The notes below the pieces were generated by a model, which saw only the letters and a program-made list of their open reading frames with translations, made no database searches and was not told the origin of the DNA. The position numbers were made by a program, and so were the translations under genes. This document shows, one piece after another, positions 8,507 to 17,719 of a stretch of DNA of 64,000 nucleotides; position 1 is the stretch's first letter; each line of letters opens with the position of its first letter. The stretch spans positions 1,240,001 through 1,304,000 of the forward strand of contig CP061031.1 of assembly GCA_014490595.1 (NCBI GenBank), written 5' to 3'. This DNA comes from Corynebacterium wankanglinii. GTDB taxonomy: Bacteria > Actinomycetota > Actinomycetes > Mycobacteriales > Mycobacteriaceae.

Positions 8507-9348
8507 ATGGCAAAGACGAAGGGCAGGGCTGGACTCATTGCTGCGGGTCTGGGCTGGGGGCTGGCGCTCGGTGTCGCTCTGGGTGCGTTAGTTTTGGCTC
8601 CCGCCATGCCGGGTTCGGTGGACTTGGGTTTTCCGAGTTCAAGCCCGAGGCGAAGGCGAATGTCGATGAGGAAGCCCTCGCCGCGGCGGAAGCGCGCGCG
8701 GAGGAAGCCGACGATCTGCTCGCACAGGAGTCCGGCTCAATCGTGTCTGGGGCGCTCAAGGACGTTGCAGTCACCATCGTGCGCACTGCCGAGGCTGACG
8801 CCGACGATGTCGAGTCCGTGCGTTGGCTGCTTAACGCCGCTGGCGCTTCTGATTCGGGCGAGCTCACGCTTACGGAGCGTTTCACCGACCAGGCTGGTGC
8901 GGATGAGCTGTCCACCATCGTGGCAAACACCTTGCCCTCAGGCGCGCAGTTGTCGGTCCAGGACCGCTCACCGGGCACGCACGCCGGGGAGTCGCTCGCC
9001 GCAGTGCTGCTCAGCGACGGCGCCTCCGGTGAATCCAAAACTTCGCCCGAAGACCGCACGCTAGTGCTGGAAACGCTGCAGCAGGCTGGATTTATTGAGT
9101 TCAGCGGATCGCTCGTTCCCGCCGAGGCAATCGTCATTGTGGACGGCCCCGAGCGCAGTGGGGAATTCAGCGCGAAGCTTGTCAGCGACTTTGCCAAGGC
9201 AATTGGGGCGCAGGGCAGGACGGCGCTGGCCACGCAAGGTGCCCGCCCCGCCCTCATTGACGGTGTGAAAGTTGTAGGCGGTGTGGACCGCGAAGCCGGG
9301 CGTATCAAGACCGTGCTAGCCGTGTCCAGCGGCGCCCCCGAGATGTAA
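8507..9348 (+). CDS. steB: SteB / MctB-family envelope protein, -1 frameshift
   Basis: Starts at ATG 8507 with a strong TAGGAGG site. The N-terminus (about 8-33) is one hydrophobic helix (LIAAGLGWGLALGVALGALVLA). The reading frame is lost at GGGTTTT (8626-8632) and continues in the next frame with an Ala/Glu-rich stretch (KANVDEEALAAAEARAEEADDLL) and the rest of the DUF3186/copper-transporter domain to the stop at 9348. Repaired length is about 280 residues. The partner SteA lies immediately upstream. The mycobacterial homologue MctB (Rv1698) has been linked to copper; the corynebacterial one to cell separation. The break is in adjacent homopolymers, so a sequencing slip is likely. Confidence 0.88.
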
Positions 9349-9354
9349 AACTCG

Positions 9355-9367
9355 TAGGGTAGAGCCC
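9355..9367 (+). promoter_or_regulatory. Leaderless-type promoter of the Nudix gene
   Basis: TAGGGT at 9355-9360 ends exactly 7 bases before the ATG at 9368, so transcription should begin at the start codon. No ribosome-binding site is present. Confidence 0.65.
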
Positions 9368-10030
9368 ATGAGCCACGAATTCAGCGTTACTGAGTCTGAG
9401 GTCCTGCTTGACGCACCGATAATTGCGGTGCGCCGCGACCAGGTTGTCATGCCGGGCGGTACCGAGGCTGCCCGCGAGATTGTGGAGCACTTCGGCGCGG
9501 TCGCTGTCGTGGCTCTCGACGACAACGGCCGAGTAGCCCTGGTGGAGCAGTACCGCCATAGCGTGGGGGAGCGGTTGCTCGAGCTGCCTGCCGGTTTACT
9601 GGATATGCACGCAGAGGACGAGCTGACCTGTGCGAAACGTGAGCTCCAGGAGGAGGCTGGCCTGGCCGCCGACGAGTGGGGTGTCCTGGTGGATCTTGTG
9701 ACGTCGCCGGGGTTCGCGGAGGAAGCCGTGCGTGTGTTTATCGCCCGCGGTTTGACGGACGTGGACCGGCCGGAGGCGGAAAACGAGGAGGCCGACATGG
9801 GGTTGCTGTGGATGGACCTCGACGAGGCTGCAGACAACGCGCTCGCGGGTGCCATCGCGAATTCGATTGCGGTCTCGGGCATCCTCGCTGCCGCCCGTCT
9901 CGTCGCCCGCGGGGATAGGCCCCGGAGCGTGGGGGAACCGTTCCACTTCCGTCCGGCGTCGTTGGCGGACCGACGGGCGAGGCAAGGCATCGTGCCGGAT
10001 ATGAAGCGGATTTCTACGGGTGGACGCTGA
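9368..10030 (+). CDS. Nudix hydrolase, ADP-ribose pyrophosphatase type (Rv1700-like)
   Basis: A 220-residue Nudix protein. The Nudix helix is [11 protein letters not shown] (about 88-98), preceded by the [15 protein letters not shown] loop; the family-typical [15 protein letters not shown] follows. By family it would hydrolyse ADP-ribose to AMP and ribose 5-phosphate. In related genomes pyrG lies between steB and this gene, but here only about 19 bases separate them. The last codons overlap the GTG of xerD, so the two are coupled. Confidence 0.9.
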   Translation: MSHEFSVTESEVLLDAPIIAVRRDQVVMPGGTEAAREIVEHFGAVAVVALDDNGRVALVEQYRHSVGERLLELPAGLLDMHAEDELTCAKRELQEEAGLAADEWGVLVDLVTSPGFAEEAVRVFIARGLTDVDRPEAENEEADMGLLWMDLDEAADNALAGAIANSIAVSGILAAARLVARGDRPRSVGEPFHFRPASLADRRARQGIVPDMKRISTGGR

Positions 10031-10940
10031 TTCGCTGGCGCAGCGTTGGCTGACCCATCTTGCGGTGGAGCGAGGGGTCTCACCCCACACGCTGAGCAAC
10101 TATTCCCGTGATGTGCGCCGGTACACCGCTTGGCTCGCCGGTGCGGGCCTGCACGACCTGACCCAGGTCACGCCCACGGACATTGAGGCGTATGTCGCCG
10201 ATCTCCGGCGCGGCGTGGATGGGGCGCGGCCGCTCGCGGCGTCATCTGCGGGTCGCGCTCTGACTGTTGCCCGCGGGCTGCACAAGTTCGGGGTTGAAGA
10301 GGGCGTGCTTCCGGCAGACGCTGCTGCGGATGTTTCCCCGCCGTCGGCAGGCGAGCGGCTCCCGGATACTCTCAGCATCGACGAGGTCGCTGCGCTTCTC
10401 GACGCCTGCCCAACCGAGACGCCGTCAGGTTTGCGCGATAAGGCGTTGTTAGAAACCCTCTACGCCACAGGTGCCCGCGTCTCGGAAGTGCTGGGTTTGA
10501 GCGTCGACGATGCAACTGCAGCGTTGGACGGCGAGCACGGCGGCGTACTCGCCGTCACGGGCAAGGGCAACAAGCAGCGCCTGGTGCCTCTCGGGTCGAA
10601 GGCTCAGGAAGCGTTGCAGGCGTACCTGGTACGAGGTCGCCCAGCGTTTGCCAACGGATCATCGCACGCGCTGCTACTGAACAAGCGCGGGGGTCCGTTA
10701 TCCCGCCAGAGTGCATGGAACGCGATCAAGCACGCGGCCCAGCGCGCGGGCATTGACAAAGAGGTCTCCCCACACACCCTGCGGCACTCCTTTGCCACGC
10801 ACCTGTTAGAGGGCGGAGCTGACGTTCGCAGTGTGCAGGAACTCCTCGGCCACGCTTCAGTTACCACCACGCAGATTTACACCCACATCACAGCGGATAA
10901 CCTGCGCGAAGTTTGGCGCAGTACCCACCCGCGTGCGTAG
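10020..10940 (+). CDS. xerD: Site-specific tyrosine recombinase XerD
   Basis: A 306-residue recombinase with a SAM-like N-terminal domain ([22 protein letters not shown]) and a catalytic domain with all key residues: Arg in [11 protein letters not shown], Lys in [13 protein letters not shown]-x-x-R in [14 protein letters not shown], and [14 protein letters not shown] with the Tyr nucleophile. It resolves chromosome dimers at dif, usually with XerC. The GTG start at 10020 lies inside the Nudix gene. Confidence 0.94.
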   Translation: MDADSLAQRWLTHLAVERGVSPHTLSNYSRDVRRYTAWLAGAGLHDLTQVTPTDIEAYVADLRRGVDGARPLAASSAGRALTVARGLHKFGVEEGVLPADAAADVSPPSAGERLPDTLSIDEVAALLDACPTETPSGLRDKALLETLYATGARVSEVLGLSVDDATAALDGEHGGVLAVTGKGNKQRLVPLGSKAQEALQAYLVRGRPAFANGSSHALLLNKRGGPLSRQSAWNAIKHAAQRAGIDKEVSPHTLRHSFATHLLEGGADVRSVQELLGHASVTTTQIYTHITADNLREVWRSTHPRA

Positions 10941-11003
10941 ACTCGTCCTCTTAACTTGGGCATCGCTGTCTGCCCCCTGTTCCGGACGAGAGGACCTCAA
11001 CAC

Positions 11004-12056
11004 ATGCGAACTACCATTCGGCGCCCGCGGATGATCGCTGCAGCGACGCTGCCCGCCGTCGCGCTTCTAGCAATGCCGCTGCACCCGACAGCCAGCGCGC
11101 AATTGCCAGAAGGCTTGAGCCCGCAACAGGTGCAATCGATGCTGCCCGGGGAGATTTCGGTACCAGCAGGGCAAAGCACGACGGTGGATGTGGGCGTGCC
11201 AGTCAACGTGAATTACTCATCGGGCGGCTGGACCGTGACGTCGTCCGGGACGTCCGTGACGGTGAGTGCTCCCGACCAGCCCGGGGCCACCGCCGCAGTA
11301 CCGGCGAGCGCCGGTGGCTATACGGCGACGGTGAACCTCGTGGCCGTCGGCGACGCAGCCGCAGATACCGGGTCGGATCCCGCGCCGCGCGGGGCGGACC
11401 CCGCACCGGAGGGTAACAGTAGCTCCGCAGGAAATGGTGGAGCCGCAAATAGCACGCCGGACGGAGGGGGTAAAGACGCTGGCAGGGCAGGCGGCAGCGG
11501 TGTAGCTCCTGCACCCAAGGTGTCCCACCCGCAACGATCCAGGGCTGAGCCTGCAGACAGCACAGCCGCCAAGAAGCTTTACTTCGACGGTGAGATACGG
11601 GGCAACCAGCTAGTTGTGAAGGTGCCGCTCAGTCGAGTGAAAGATCTGCTGAAGTACGCGAGCTACGACACCGAGGGGGCCACGCTTCGCTACCTGGACG
11701 TCAACGGACACATCATCGAAGGTGTCGAGCGCAAGGTGGACAAGACGAGCCGGACGCTGACCCTCACGTATCCGGAAGGCGAGACGCCGGATAACCCGTT
11801 CATCATGGAGATGGTGCGGGACGGCAAAGCGGAGTTCGTGGTGGTGGTCACCGCAACGAACGCAGCAGTTGAGCGAGCGGAAGGGGACGACTCCGAAAGC
11901 GAGTCCGGCGCATATGCCACGGAGAATCAAGGACGTGGGGTTGACGGGACGTCGTCGAGAAGCAGTGTGCTGCCGCTGGTTGTCGCCGGAGTTTCGCTGC
12001 TTGCGGCTCTTGCGCTCTTGATCGCCCTGCTGCGCAGGAGGCGCGGGCGGGCGTAA
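11004..12056 (+). CDS. Secreted, C-terminally membrane-anchored protein of unknown function
   Basis: The 350-residue protein starts at ATG 11004 behind GAGAGGA. Residues 1-32 form a clear signal peptide (basic RRPR, hydrophobic core, cleavage after TASA). A beta-rich region (about 35-120) resembles an immunoglobulin-like or Rib-type repeat; a Gly/Ala/Ser/Pro-rich linker follows (about 125-195). A second folded region (about 200-295, KLYFDGEIRGNQLVVKVPL) precedes a transmembrane helix near 320-343 and a basic RRRRGRA end. This is the layout of a type I surface protein, but there is no LPXTG motif, so it should stay in the membrane. It sits between xerD and the ParA gene. Family not recognised. 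Confidence 0.8.
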   Translation: MRTTIRRPRMIAAATLPAVALLAMPLHPTASAQLPEGLSPQQVQSMLPGEISVPAGQSTTVDVGVPVNVNYSSGGWTVTSSGTSVTVSAPDQPGATAAVPASAGGYTATVNLVAVGDAAADTGSDPAPRGADPAPEGNSSSAGNGGAANSTPDGGGKDAGRAGGSGVAPAPKVSHPQRSRAEPADSTAAKKLYFDGEIRGNQLVVKVPLSRVKDLLKYASYDTEGATLRYLDVNGHIIEGVERKVDKTSRTLTLTYPEGETPDNPFIMEMVRDGKAEFVVVVTATNAAVERAEGDDSESESGAYATENQGRGVDGTSSRSSVLPLVVAGVSLLAALALLIALLRRRRGRA

Positions 12057-12118
12057 TGACAACGTTGTAAGATGACGTAAGTCAAGGGTTTGGACGTGAT
12101 TGATGGAAAGGGCAGGCC

Positions 12119-12988
12119 ATGGCGGACGAGGCGCTGTTTGACGCTGCGGACCAGAAAACGTTTCTGACCGGGCGGCCGTGGCGTGAGTTCGCCCAGCCGA
12201 AAGAACTGGACAAACACGGGCCAGCCACCGTGATTTCCATGGTGAATCAGAAGGGTGGTGTGGGTAAAACTACCTCGACGATCAACCTGGGGGCGTGTTT
12301 AGCGGAGCAGGGGCGCAAAGTCTTGCTGGTGGACCTCGACCCGCAGGGAGCGCTTTCTGCCGGGCTCGGCGTCTCGTACGAGGAAGAGCAGGTCACGGTC
12401 TACGACCTCCTGTTTGACACCACGGCGAGCATTCACGCCGCGATTCACAAAACGAACGTCTCCGGGCTCGACGTGGTTCCGGCGAACATCGACCTGTCCG
12501 CAGCGGAAATTCAGCTGGTCAACGAGGTTGGCCGCGAACACACGCTTGCCAGAGCACTGCGTCCTGTACGGGGAGAATACGACTTCATTATCCTCGATTG
12601 CGGGCCGTCTCTCGGCCTGCTCACCGTCAACGCGCTCGCCTGTTCGCAGGGCGTGATCATCCCGATGGAGTGCGAGTACTTCTCCCTCCGCGGCCTGGCG
12701 CTCTTGACTGACACGGTGGAAAAGGTGCGCGACCGCATCAATTTCGACCTAGACATTGTCGGCATCCTTGTCACCATGTTCGACCGGCGAACCACTCACG
12801 CCCGAGAAGTGATGGACCGGGTTGTCGAAGTATTCGGCGACCGTGTTTTTGACACTGTTATCACCCGTACCGTCCGCTTCCCGGAGACGTCGGTGGCCGG
12901 CGAGCCGATCATTACGTGGGCACCGAATTCCCAGGGTGCGCAGCAGTACCGCGACTTGGCCCTCGAGGTTTTGGAGCGCACGAGCTAG
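12119..12988 (+). CDS. ParA-family ATPase linked to scpAB (Rv1708-like)
   Basis: A 289-residue ATPase with the deviant Walker A KGGVGKTTSTINLGACL near 45-60, a Walker A' DLDPQGALSAGLG and Walker B-like DFIILDCGPSLGLLTVNAL. It lacks the long N-terminus of plasmid ParAs and has no parB next to it; it heads the scpA-scpB cluster, as in mycobacteria. A role in chromosome organisation with the ScpAB complex is inferred from context. The start is supported by GGAAAGGGC, and a TAAGAT -10-like hexamer lies near 12069. The stop overlaps the GTG of scpA. Confidence 0.92.
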   Translation: MADEALFDAADQKTFLTGRPWREFAQPKELDKHGPATVISMVNQKGGVGKTTSTINLGACLAEQGRKVLLVDLDPQGALSAGLGVSYEEEQVTVYDLLFDTTASIHAAIHKTNVSGLDVVPANIDLSAAEIQLVNEVGREHTLARALRPVRGEYDFIILDCGPSLGLLTVNALACSQGVIIPMECEYFSLRGLALLTDTVEKVRDRINFDLDIVGILVTMFDRRTTHAREVMDRVVEVFGDRVFDTVITRTVRFPETSVAGEPIITWAPNSQGAQQYRDLALEVLERTS

Positions 12989-13809
12989 TGGGCGACAACG
13001 CCCCCGAGCGTTACCAGCAACCCGAGATCACCGGGTTTACGCTCGCGCTGCAGAATTTCGAGGGGCCATTCGATCTGCTGCTCAGTCTCATTCAGTCGAG
13101 GAAGCTGGATGTTACTGAGGTGGCGCTCGCCGAAGTCACCGACGAGTTCATCGCCTATACCCGGGCGCTGGGTGAGTCGGAGGCGCTAGATGAGGTCACG
13201 GAGTTCCTCGTGGTGGCGGCGACACTGCTCGACCTGAAAACCGCGCGTCTGCTTCCTGGCAACGACGGGGACAGCGTCGAGGATTTGGAACTGTTGGAAG
13301 CCCGTGACCTGCTGTTTGCAAGGTTGCTGCAGTACCGCGCGTACCAGCGCGTAGCCGACCAGTTCGCCGAGTGGCAGCAAAACGCAGCACGTCGCTATCC
13401 GCGCGCCGTGTCTATGGAACCGAGGTTTGTAGATCTGCTGCCTCCGGTCGAGTTGGCGCATACGCCGGCGAGTTTCGCGGAGCTTGCAGCCAGCGTGTTT
13501 CGCCCCCGTCCGCCGGAAGAGGTCCGGACGGACCACCTGCACGCGGTGGCGGTGTCCGTTCCCGAACAGGCCGGCAAAATGCTCGACACCTTGAAGCTTG
13601 CCGGCTCAGGGGCCTGGCTGACGTTTGCGGCGCTCACGCGCGACTGCACCCGTTCGATGGAAGTGGTGGGTCGCTTCCTTGCCCTGCTGGAGCTGTATAA
13701 GGCCAAGGCGGTGGAGGCGGAACAAACCGAGGCGCTTGGGCGGCTGGACGTGTCCTGGACTGGCCTGGACGTCGACCCAACGGTGGTGGCAGCGTCGAAC
13801 TGGACATAG
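12988..13809 (+). CDS. scpA: Segregation and condensation protein A
   Basis: Kleisin of the SMC-ScpAB complex, 273 residues from a GTG at 12988 that overlaps the ParA stop (TAGTG). The N-terminal FEGPFDLLLSLIQSRKLDV signature and the acidic, helical middle are typical; the C-terminal winged helix binds the SMC head. Overlap with the upstream gene implies coupled translation. Confidence 0.93.
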   Translation: MGDNAPERYQQPEITGFTLALQNFEGPFDLLLSLIQSRKLDVTEVALAEVTDEFIAYTRALGESEALDEVTEFLVVAATLLDLKTARLLPGNDGDSVEDLELLEARDLLFARLLQYRAYQRVADQFAEWQQNAARRYPRAVSMEPRFVDLLPPVELAHTPASFAELAASVFRPRPPEEVRTDHLHAVAVSVPEQAGKMLDTLKLAGSGAWLTFAALTRDCTRSMEVVGRFLALLELYKAKAVEAEQTEALGRLDVSWTGLDVDPTVVAASNWT

Positions 13810-13817
13810 GGCCCCGA

Positions 13818-13831
13818 TACACTGCGCAACC
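13818..13831 (+). promoter_or_regulatory. Leaderless-type promoter of scpB
   Basis: TACACT (13818-13823) stands 8 bases before the ATG at 13832, in the short gap after scpA. It could give scpB its own leaderless transcript inside the operon. Confidence 0.55.
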
Positions 13832-14404
13832 ATGGAAAGCTTGCCCATGGTCTCTCAACTGCGCTCCCGCATCGAGTCCGTGCTGCTGGTCGTTGACGCG
13901 CCCGTAGCCGTGGAACAGTTGGCAAGTGCGCTCGGCGCAACGGCTGAAGAGGTCTCCGAGCAGCTACGCGGGTTCTCCCGGGAGCTGGATGCGCGCGGTT
14001 CCGGCATGGACTTGCGCGAGACGGTGGAGGGCTGGCGGCTGTACACCCGCACGGGTAACGCTGAGGCCGTGGAGGCGTTCCTGTTGGACGGCACCCAGAA
14101 AAAGCTTTCCCGTGCGGCTATGGAAACACTCGCTGTGGTGGCCTACCGTCAGCCAGTGACGCGTGCAGAGGTCGCGGGTGTTCGCGGGGTCAACGTGGAC
14201 GGCGTGATGCGTACGTTGGTGTTACGCGGGTTGATTGCAGAGGTGGATCCCGGCGAGGTCGGGCAAGAGGCAGGCGACCACGGCGCGCACCGCTACGTCA
14301 CCACCGAGCTGTTTCTGGAGCTGCTCGGCATCGACTCGTTGGAGCGTTTACCGGAGCTGGCCCCGCTACTTCCGGACATCGATTCTATCGAGGACGCCTG
14401 GTAG
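13832..14404 (+). CDS. scpB: Segregation and condensation protein B
   Basis: A 190-residue ScpB with two winged-helix domains: an N-terminal part (IESVLLVVDAPVAVEQLASALG) and the conserved core AAMETLAVVAYRQPVTRAEVAGVRGVNVDG. It dimerises and holds ScpA on SMC. I place the start at ATG 13832 because no ribosome-binding site is needed with the leaderless pattern upstream; the longer upstream frame would run antisense-like through scpA sequence. The stop codon TAG is also the first half of the rluB -10 hexamer. Confidence 0.92.
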   Translation: MESLPMVSQLRSRIESVLLVVDAPVAVEQLASALGATAEEVSEQLRGFSRELDARGSGMDLRETVEGWRLYTRTGNAEAVEAFLLDGTQKKLSRAAMETLAVVAYRQPVTRAEVAGVRGVNVDGVMRTLVLRGLIAEVDPGEVGQEAGDHGAHRYVTTELFLELLGIDSLERLPELAPLLPDIDSIEDAW

Positions 14405-14415
14405 GCTCGGCAACC
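14402..14415 (+). promoter_or_regulatory. Leaderless-type promoter of rluB overlapping the scpB stop codon
   Basis: TAGGCT (14402-14407) begins with the TAG stop of scpB and stands 8 bases before the ATG at 14416. Spacer sequence CGGCAACC resembles that of scpB (GCGCAACC). Confidence 0.6.
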
Positions 14416-15345
14416 ATGACTCCACCCGCTCGCCGAGACGGCACACCGGAAAAGCGTGAGAAGGACGACCCGTTCTACATCTCTTACGCCAAGCCGGCGA
14501 AGAAACAGAATGTCCGTTTAAACAAGCGGCGCGAAAATGCCGCGAAGAATGAACCCAGCCCGTTGGATGACAACTGGTGGGACGAAGACCCCGACGCAGC
14601 CAAGGCGGCTACCGAGGGGGTGCGCCTGCAAAAGGTGTTGGCCCAGGCGGGGGTCGCGTCCCGCCGTCACGCGGAGGCCATGATCGAGCAGGGCCGCGTT
14701 GAGGTCAACGGCTCCATCGTCACACGCCAGGGTATGCGTGTTAACCCGAACGTGGACATCATCCGCGTTGACGGCGCGCGCATCAACGTCAACGAGGAGC
14801 ATGAATACTTCGCGTTTAACAAACCGCGCGGGGTCCACTCCACGATGAAGGACGAGCTGGACCGCGTGTCCGTTGGCTCCTATTTGTCCGAACGAACCGC
14901 CTCCGGGCAGCGCCTGTTCCACGTTGGCCGCTTGGATGCGGACACGGAAGGGCTGCTTTTGCTCACCAACGATGGTGAGATGGCGAACCGTTTGACGCAC
15001 CCCAAGTACGAAGTGGCTAAGACGTACCTGGCCACGGTGCTGGGCGAGGCGAACAACACCCTGGTCAAGGAGCTCAGGCAGGGCATTGAGCTTGACGACG
15101 GCCCCGCGAAGGTCGACTACGCCCAGATTGTGGACGTGCACAACGGCCAGTCCATTGTGCGCGTGGAATTGCACGATGGCCGCAAGCACATCGTACGTCG
15201 CATGCTGAAGCAGGCGGGGTACCCGGTGCAGCGGCTGGTCCGCACGAAGTTCCACACGGTGCAGCTGGGGGACATGAAGCCTGGATCCATGCGTGCATTG
15301 AACTCATCGGAACTCGCTTCGCTTTACAAGGCGGTGGGGATGTAA
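14416..15345 (+). CDS. rluB: 23S rRNA pseudouridine synthase RluB
   Basis: A 309-residue enzyme. A basic N-terminal tail (1-65) precedes an S4 domain (VRLQKVLAQAGVASRRHAEAMI) and the RsuA/RluB catalytic domain with the nucleophile Asp in GRLDADTEGLLLLTNDG. By family it makes pseudouridine 2605 in 23S rRNA. The N-terminal tail is long and lysine/arginine-rich, as is common in actinobacteria. TAATG overlap couples it to cmk. Confidence 0.92.
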   Translation: MTPPARRDGTPEKREKDDPFYISYAKPAKKQNVRLNKRRENAAKNEPSPLDDNWWDEDPDAAKAATEGVRLQKVLAQAGVASRRHAEAMIEQGRVEVNGSIVTRQGMRVNPNVDIIRVDGARINVNEEHEYFAFNKPRGVHSTMKDELDRVSVGSYLSERTASGQRLFHVGRLDADTEGLLLLTNDGEMANRLTHPKYEVAKTYLATVLGEANNTLVKELRQGIELDDGPAKVDYAQIVDVHNGQSIVRVELHDGRKHIVRRMLKQAGYPVQRLVRTKFHTVQLGDMKPGSMRALNSSELASLYKAVGM

Positions 15346-16046
15346 TGGCTGCGCAATTTTCGAACATGCCGCACGGTGGGCTGATCGTGGCTGTCGACGG
15401 GCCTTCGGGCACCGGCAAGTCCACCATGTGCCGCGCCTTGGCAAAGCGTCTAGACGCAAAGTACGTGGATACCGGGGCAATGTACCGAGTGGCCACCTTG
15501 GCTGTGCTGCGCGCGGGTGTCGACCCGGCCGACACCCCCAGGGTGATCGAGGCGACGGCTGAGCTTCCCTTGGAAGTATCCGACGACCCGGATTCCACCC
15601 AGGTGCTCCTCGGAGGCGAAGATGTGAAGGCGGAAATCCGCGGTGCTGAGGTCACGCGCCACGTCTCTGCGGTGTCGGCAATCCCCGAGGTGCGCACGAA
15701 CCTGGTTGAGCTGCAGCGCAAGCTGGCACGTGAAGCGGGTCGAGCAATTGTGGAGGGGCGGGATATCGGCACCGTCGTTCTGCCGGATGCGCCGGCAAAG
15801 GTGTTTATGACCGCCAGCGCTGAGGTACGAGCAAAGCGCCGGTTCGAGCAAGATGTCGCGGCCGGGCGGAAGGCAGATTTCGAGGCCGTGCTGGCGGACG
15901 TGCAGCGTCGTGATGAGGCGGATTCCTCCCGCGCTACCAGCCCACTGAGGCCTGCGGAGGACGCTGTGTTGGTAGACACCTCCGAGATGACCCCGGACGA
16001 GGTCCTCGCGGCCCTGACCGAGGTCGTGGAAAGGAGCGCACGATGA
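15345..16046 (+). CDS. cmk: Cytidylate kinase
   Basis: A 233-residue CMP/dCMP kinase. P-loop GPSGTGKST near 19-27, YVDTGAMYR near 42-50 and the NMP-binding loop GRDIGTVVLPDA near 138 are all present. It phosphorylates CMP and dCMP for nucleotide supply. It overlaps rluB by one base (TAATG) and der by four (ATGA). Confidence 0.95.
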   Translation: MAAQFSNMPHGGLIVAVDGPSGTGKSTMCRALAKRLDAKYVDTGAMYRVATLAVLRAGVDPADTPRVIEATAELPLEVSDDPDSTQVLLGGEDVKAEIRGAEVTRHVSAVSAIPEVRTNLVELQRKLAREAGRAIVEGRDIGTVVLPDAPAKVFMTASAEVRAKRRFEQDVAAGRKADFEAVLADVQRRDEADSSRATSPLRPAEDAVLVDTSEMTPDEVLAALTEVVERSAR

Positions 16047-17671
16047 ACGAGCGCAATGACAACATCGGTGGCAGCGGGGAGCACCTAGAGCCTGAAACCG
16101 AGTTCATCCAGCCGGGAATCGACGCGTCCGGCTACGGCGAGATGGAGGCCTACGAAGTCGGTGCCGACGATGCGGAGTACTACGAAGACAAGGACTTCGA
16201 CGCGGAGGAAGACCTGGATGGGTTCGACGACACCGACTTCGGCGAGGCCGACTACGGCGACGGCTACGCCAGCGACGGCGAGCTGACCGAGGATGAGTGG
16301 GCTGCACTCGAGGCTGAGTACGGCATCGCGCAGCCAGATGTGGTCACCGAGGCGCTGCCGACGGTGTCTATTGTCGGGCGCCCGAACGTGGGCAAGTCCT
16401 CCCTGGTCAACCGTTTCATTGGCCGCCGCGAGGCCGTGGTGGAGGACCACCCGGGCGTCACCCGCGACCGCGTCAGCTACATCACCGACTGGGGTGGGCG
16501 CCGTTTCTGGGTGCAGGACACGGGCGGCTGGGACCCCGACGCGAAAGGCATCCACGCCGCGATCGCCCGCCAGGCCGAGGCGGCCATGGCCACCTCGGAC
16601 GTTATTGTGATGGTGGTCGACGCGAAGACGAGCGTGACGGAGACCGACGCTGTGATGGCGCGAAACCTCCAGCGCGCCGAAGTGCCTGTGATCTTGGTGG
16701 CCAACAAGTTCGAGTCGGACAGCCAGTGGGGCGACGTGGCCGAGTTCTACTCGCTGGGTCTGGGAGACCCATGGCCGGTTTCCGCGCTCCACGGCCGCGG
16801 CGGCGCCGACGTGTTGGACGAGATCCTGCGCCTGTTTCCGGACGAACCGCGCATGAAGGAATCGATTACCGGCGGACCCCGCCGCGTGGCGCTAGTGGGC
16901 CGCCCGAACGTGGGCAAATCCAGTCTGCTGAATAAGCTGACCAAGTCCAACCGTTCGGTGGTGGACAACGTCGCTGGCACGACCGTGGACCCGGTGGACG
17001 AACTGGTGCAGCTGGATGACGACCTGTGGACGTTCATCGATACCGCAGGTCTGCGCAAGAAGGTGAAAAACGCTCAAGGCCACGAGTACTACGCGTCGTT
17101 GCGCACACGCGGCACGATCGAGGCCGCCGAGGTGTGCGTGGTGCTTATCGACGCCTCCGAGGAAATCTCCGAGCAGGATCAGCGAGTCATCTCCGTGGTG
17201 CTCGAAGCCGGCAAGGCGATGGTTATCTGCTTTAACAAGTGGGACCTGATGGATGAGGACCGCCGGTACGACTTCGACCGCGAGTTCGACGAGACCATGG
17301 GCCAGCTCAAGTGGGTGACCAAACTCAATATTTCCGCGGACACCGGCCGTGGCCTGCATCGCCTCGAGCCGGCGATGAAGGAGGCGCTGGAGAATTGGGA
17401 CGAGCGCATTTCCACTGGCCAACTGAACAACTGGCTGCGTGACGCGATCGCGGCGAATCCGCCGCCGATGAAGAACAACCGCCTACCCAAGCTGCTGTTC
17501 GCCACGATGGCCAGCACCCGTCCGCCGACAATCGTGCTGTTTACCACCGGCTTCCTGGACGCCGGTTACCGCCGCTACCTAGAACGCAAGTTCCGCGAGC
17601 AGTTCGGCTACCACGGCACACCGGTGCGCATCGCGGTGCGCGTACGCGAGCGCCGTGGCAAGAAGGGCTAA
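16043..17671 (+). CDS. der: Ribosome-assembly GTPase Der (EngA)
   Basis: A 542-residue double GTPase acting in 50S subunit maturation. Two G domains start with GRPNVGKSSLVNRF (about 112) and GRPNVGKSSLLNKL (about 287), each with its NKxD motif (VANKFESD; CFNKWDLMD), followed by the C-terminal KH-like domain. Residues 1-95 are an Asp/Glu/Tyr-rich acidic extension, common in actinobacterial Der. It closes the operon. A small GC hairpin without T-run follows at about 17674-17688. Confidence 0.95.
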   Translation: MNERNDNIGGSGEHLEPETEFIQPGIDASGYGEMEAYEVGADDAEYYEDKDFDAEEDLDGFDDTDFGEADYGDGYASDGELTEDEWAALEAEYGIAQPDVVTEALPTVSIVGRPNVGKSSLVNRFIGRREAVVEDHPGVTRDRVSYITDWGGRRFWVQDTGGWDPDAKGIHAAIARQAEAAMATSDVIVMVVDAKTSVTETDAVMARNLQRAEVPVILVANKFESDSQWGDVAEFYSLGLGDPWPVSALHGRGGADVLDEILRLFPDEPRMKESITGGPRRVALVGRPNVGKSSLLNKLTKSNRSVVDNVAGTTVDPVDELVQLDDDLWTFIDTAGLRKKVKNAQGHEYYASLRTRGTIEAAEVCVVLIDASEEISEQDQRVISVVLEAGKAMVICFNKWDLMDEDRRYDFDREFDETMGQLKWVTKLNISADTGRGLHRLEPAMKEALENWDERISTGQLNNWLRDAIAANPPPMKNNRLPKLLFATMASTRPPTIVLFTTGFLDAGYRRYLERKFREQFGYHGTPVRIAVRVRERRGKKG

Positions 17672-17719
17672 CGCGCTGCGCCAGCGCACGGTGGGGCGGG
17701 CTGGGGCGCACCTATGCCC

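Noticed and set aside
17674-17688. GCGCTGCGCCAGCGC as terminator of der
   Set aside because: The stem is only 6 bp with a 3-base loop and no T run, so it is too weak to call.
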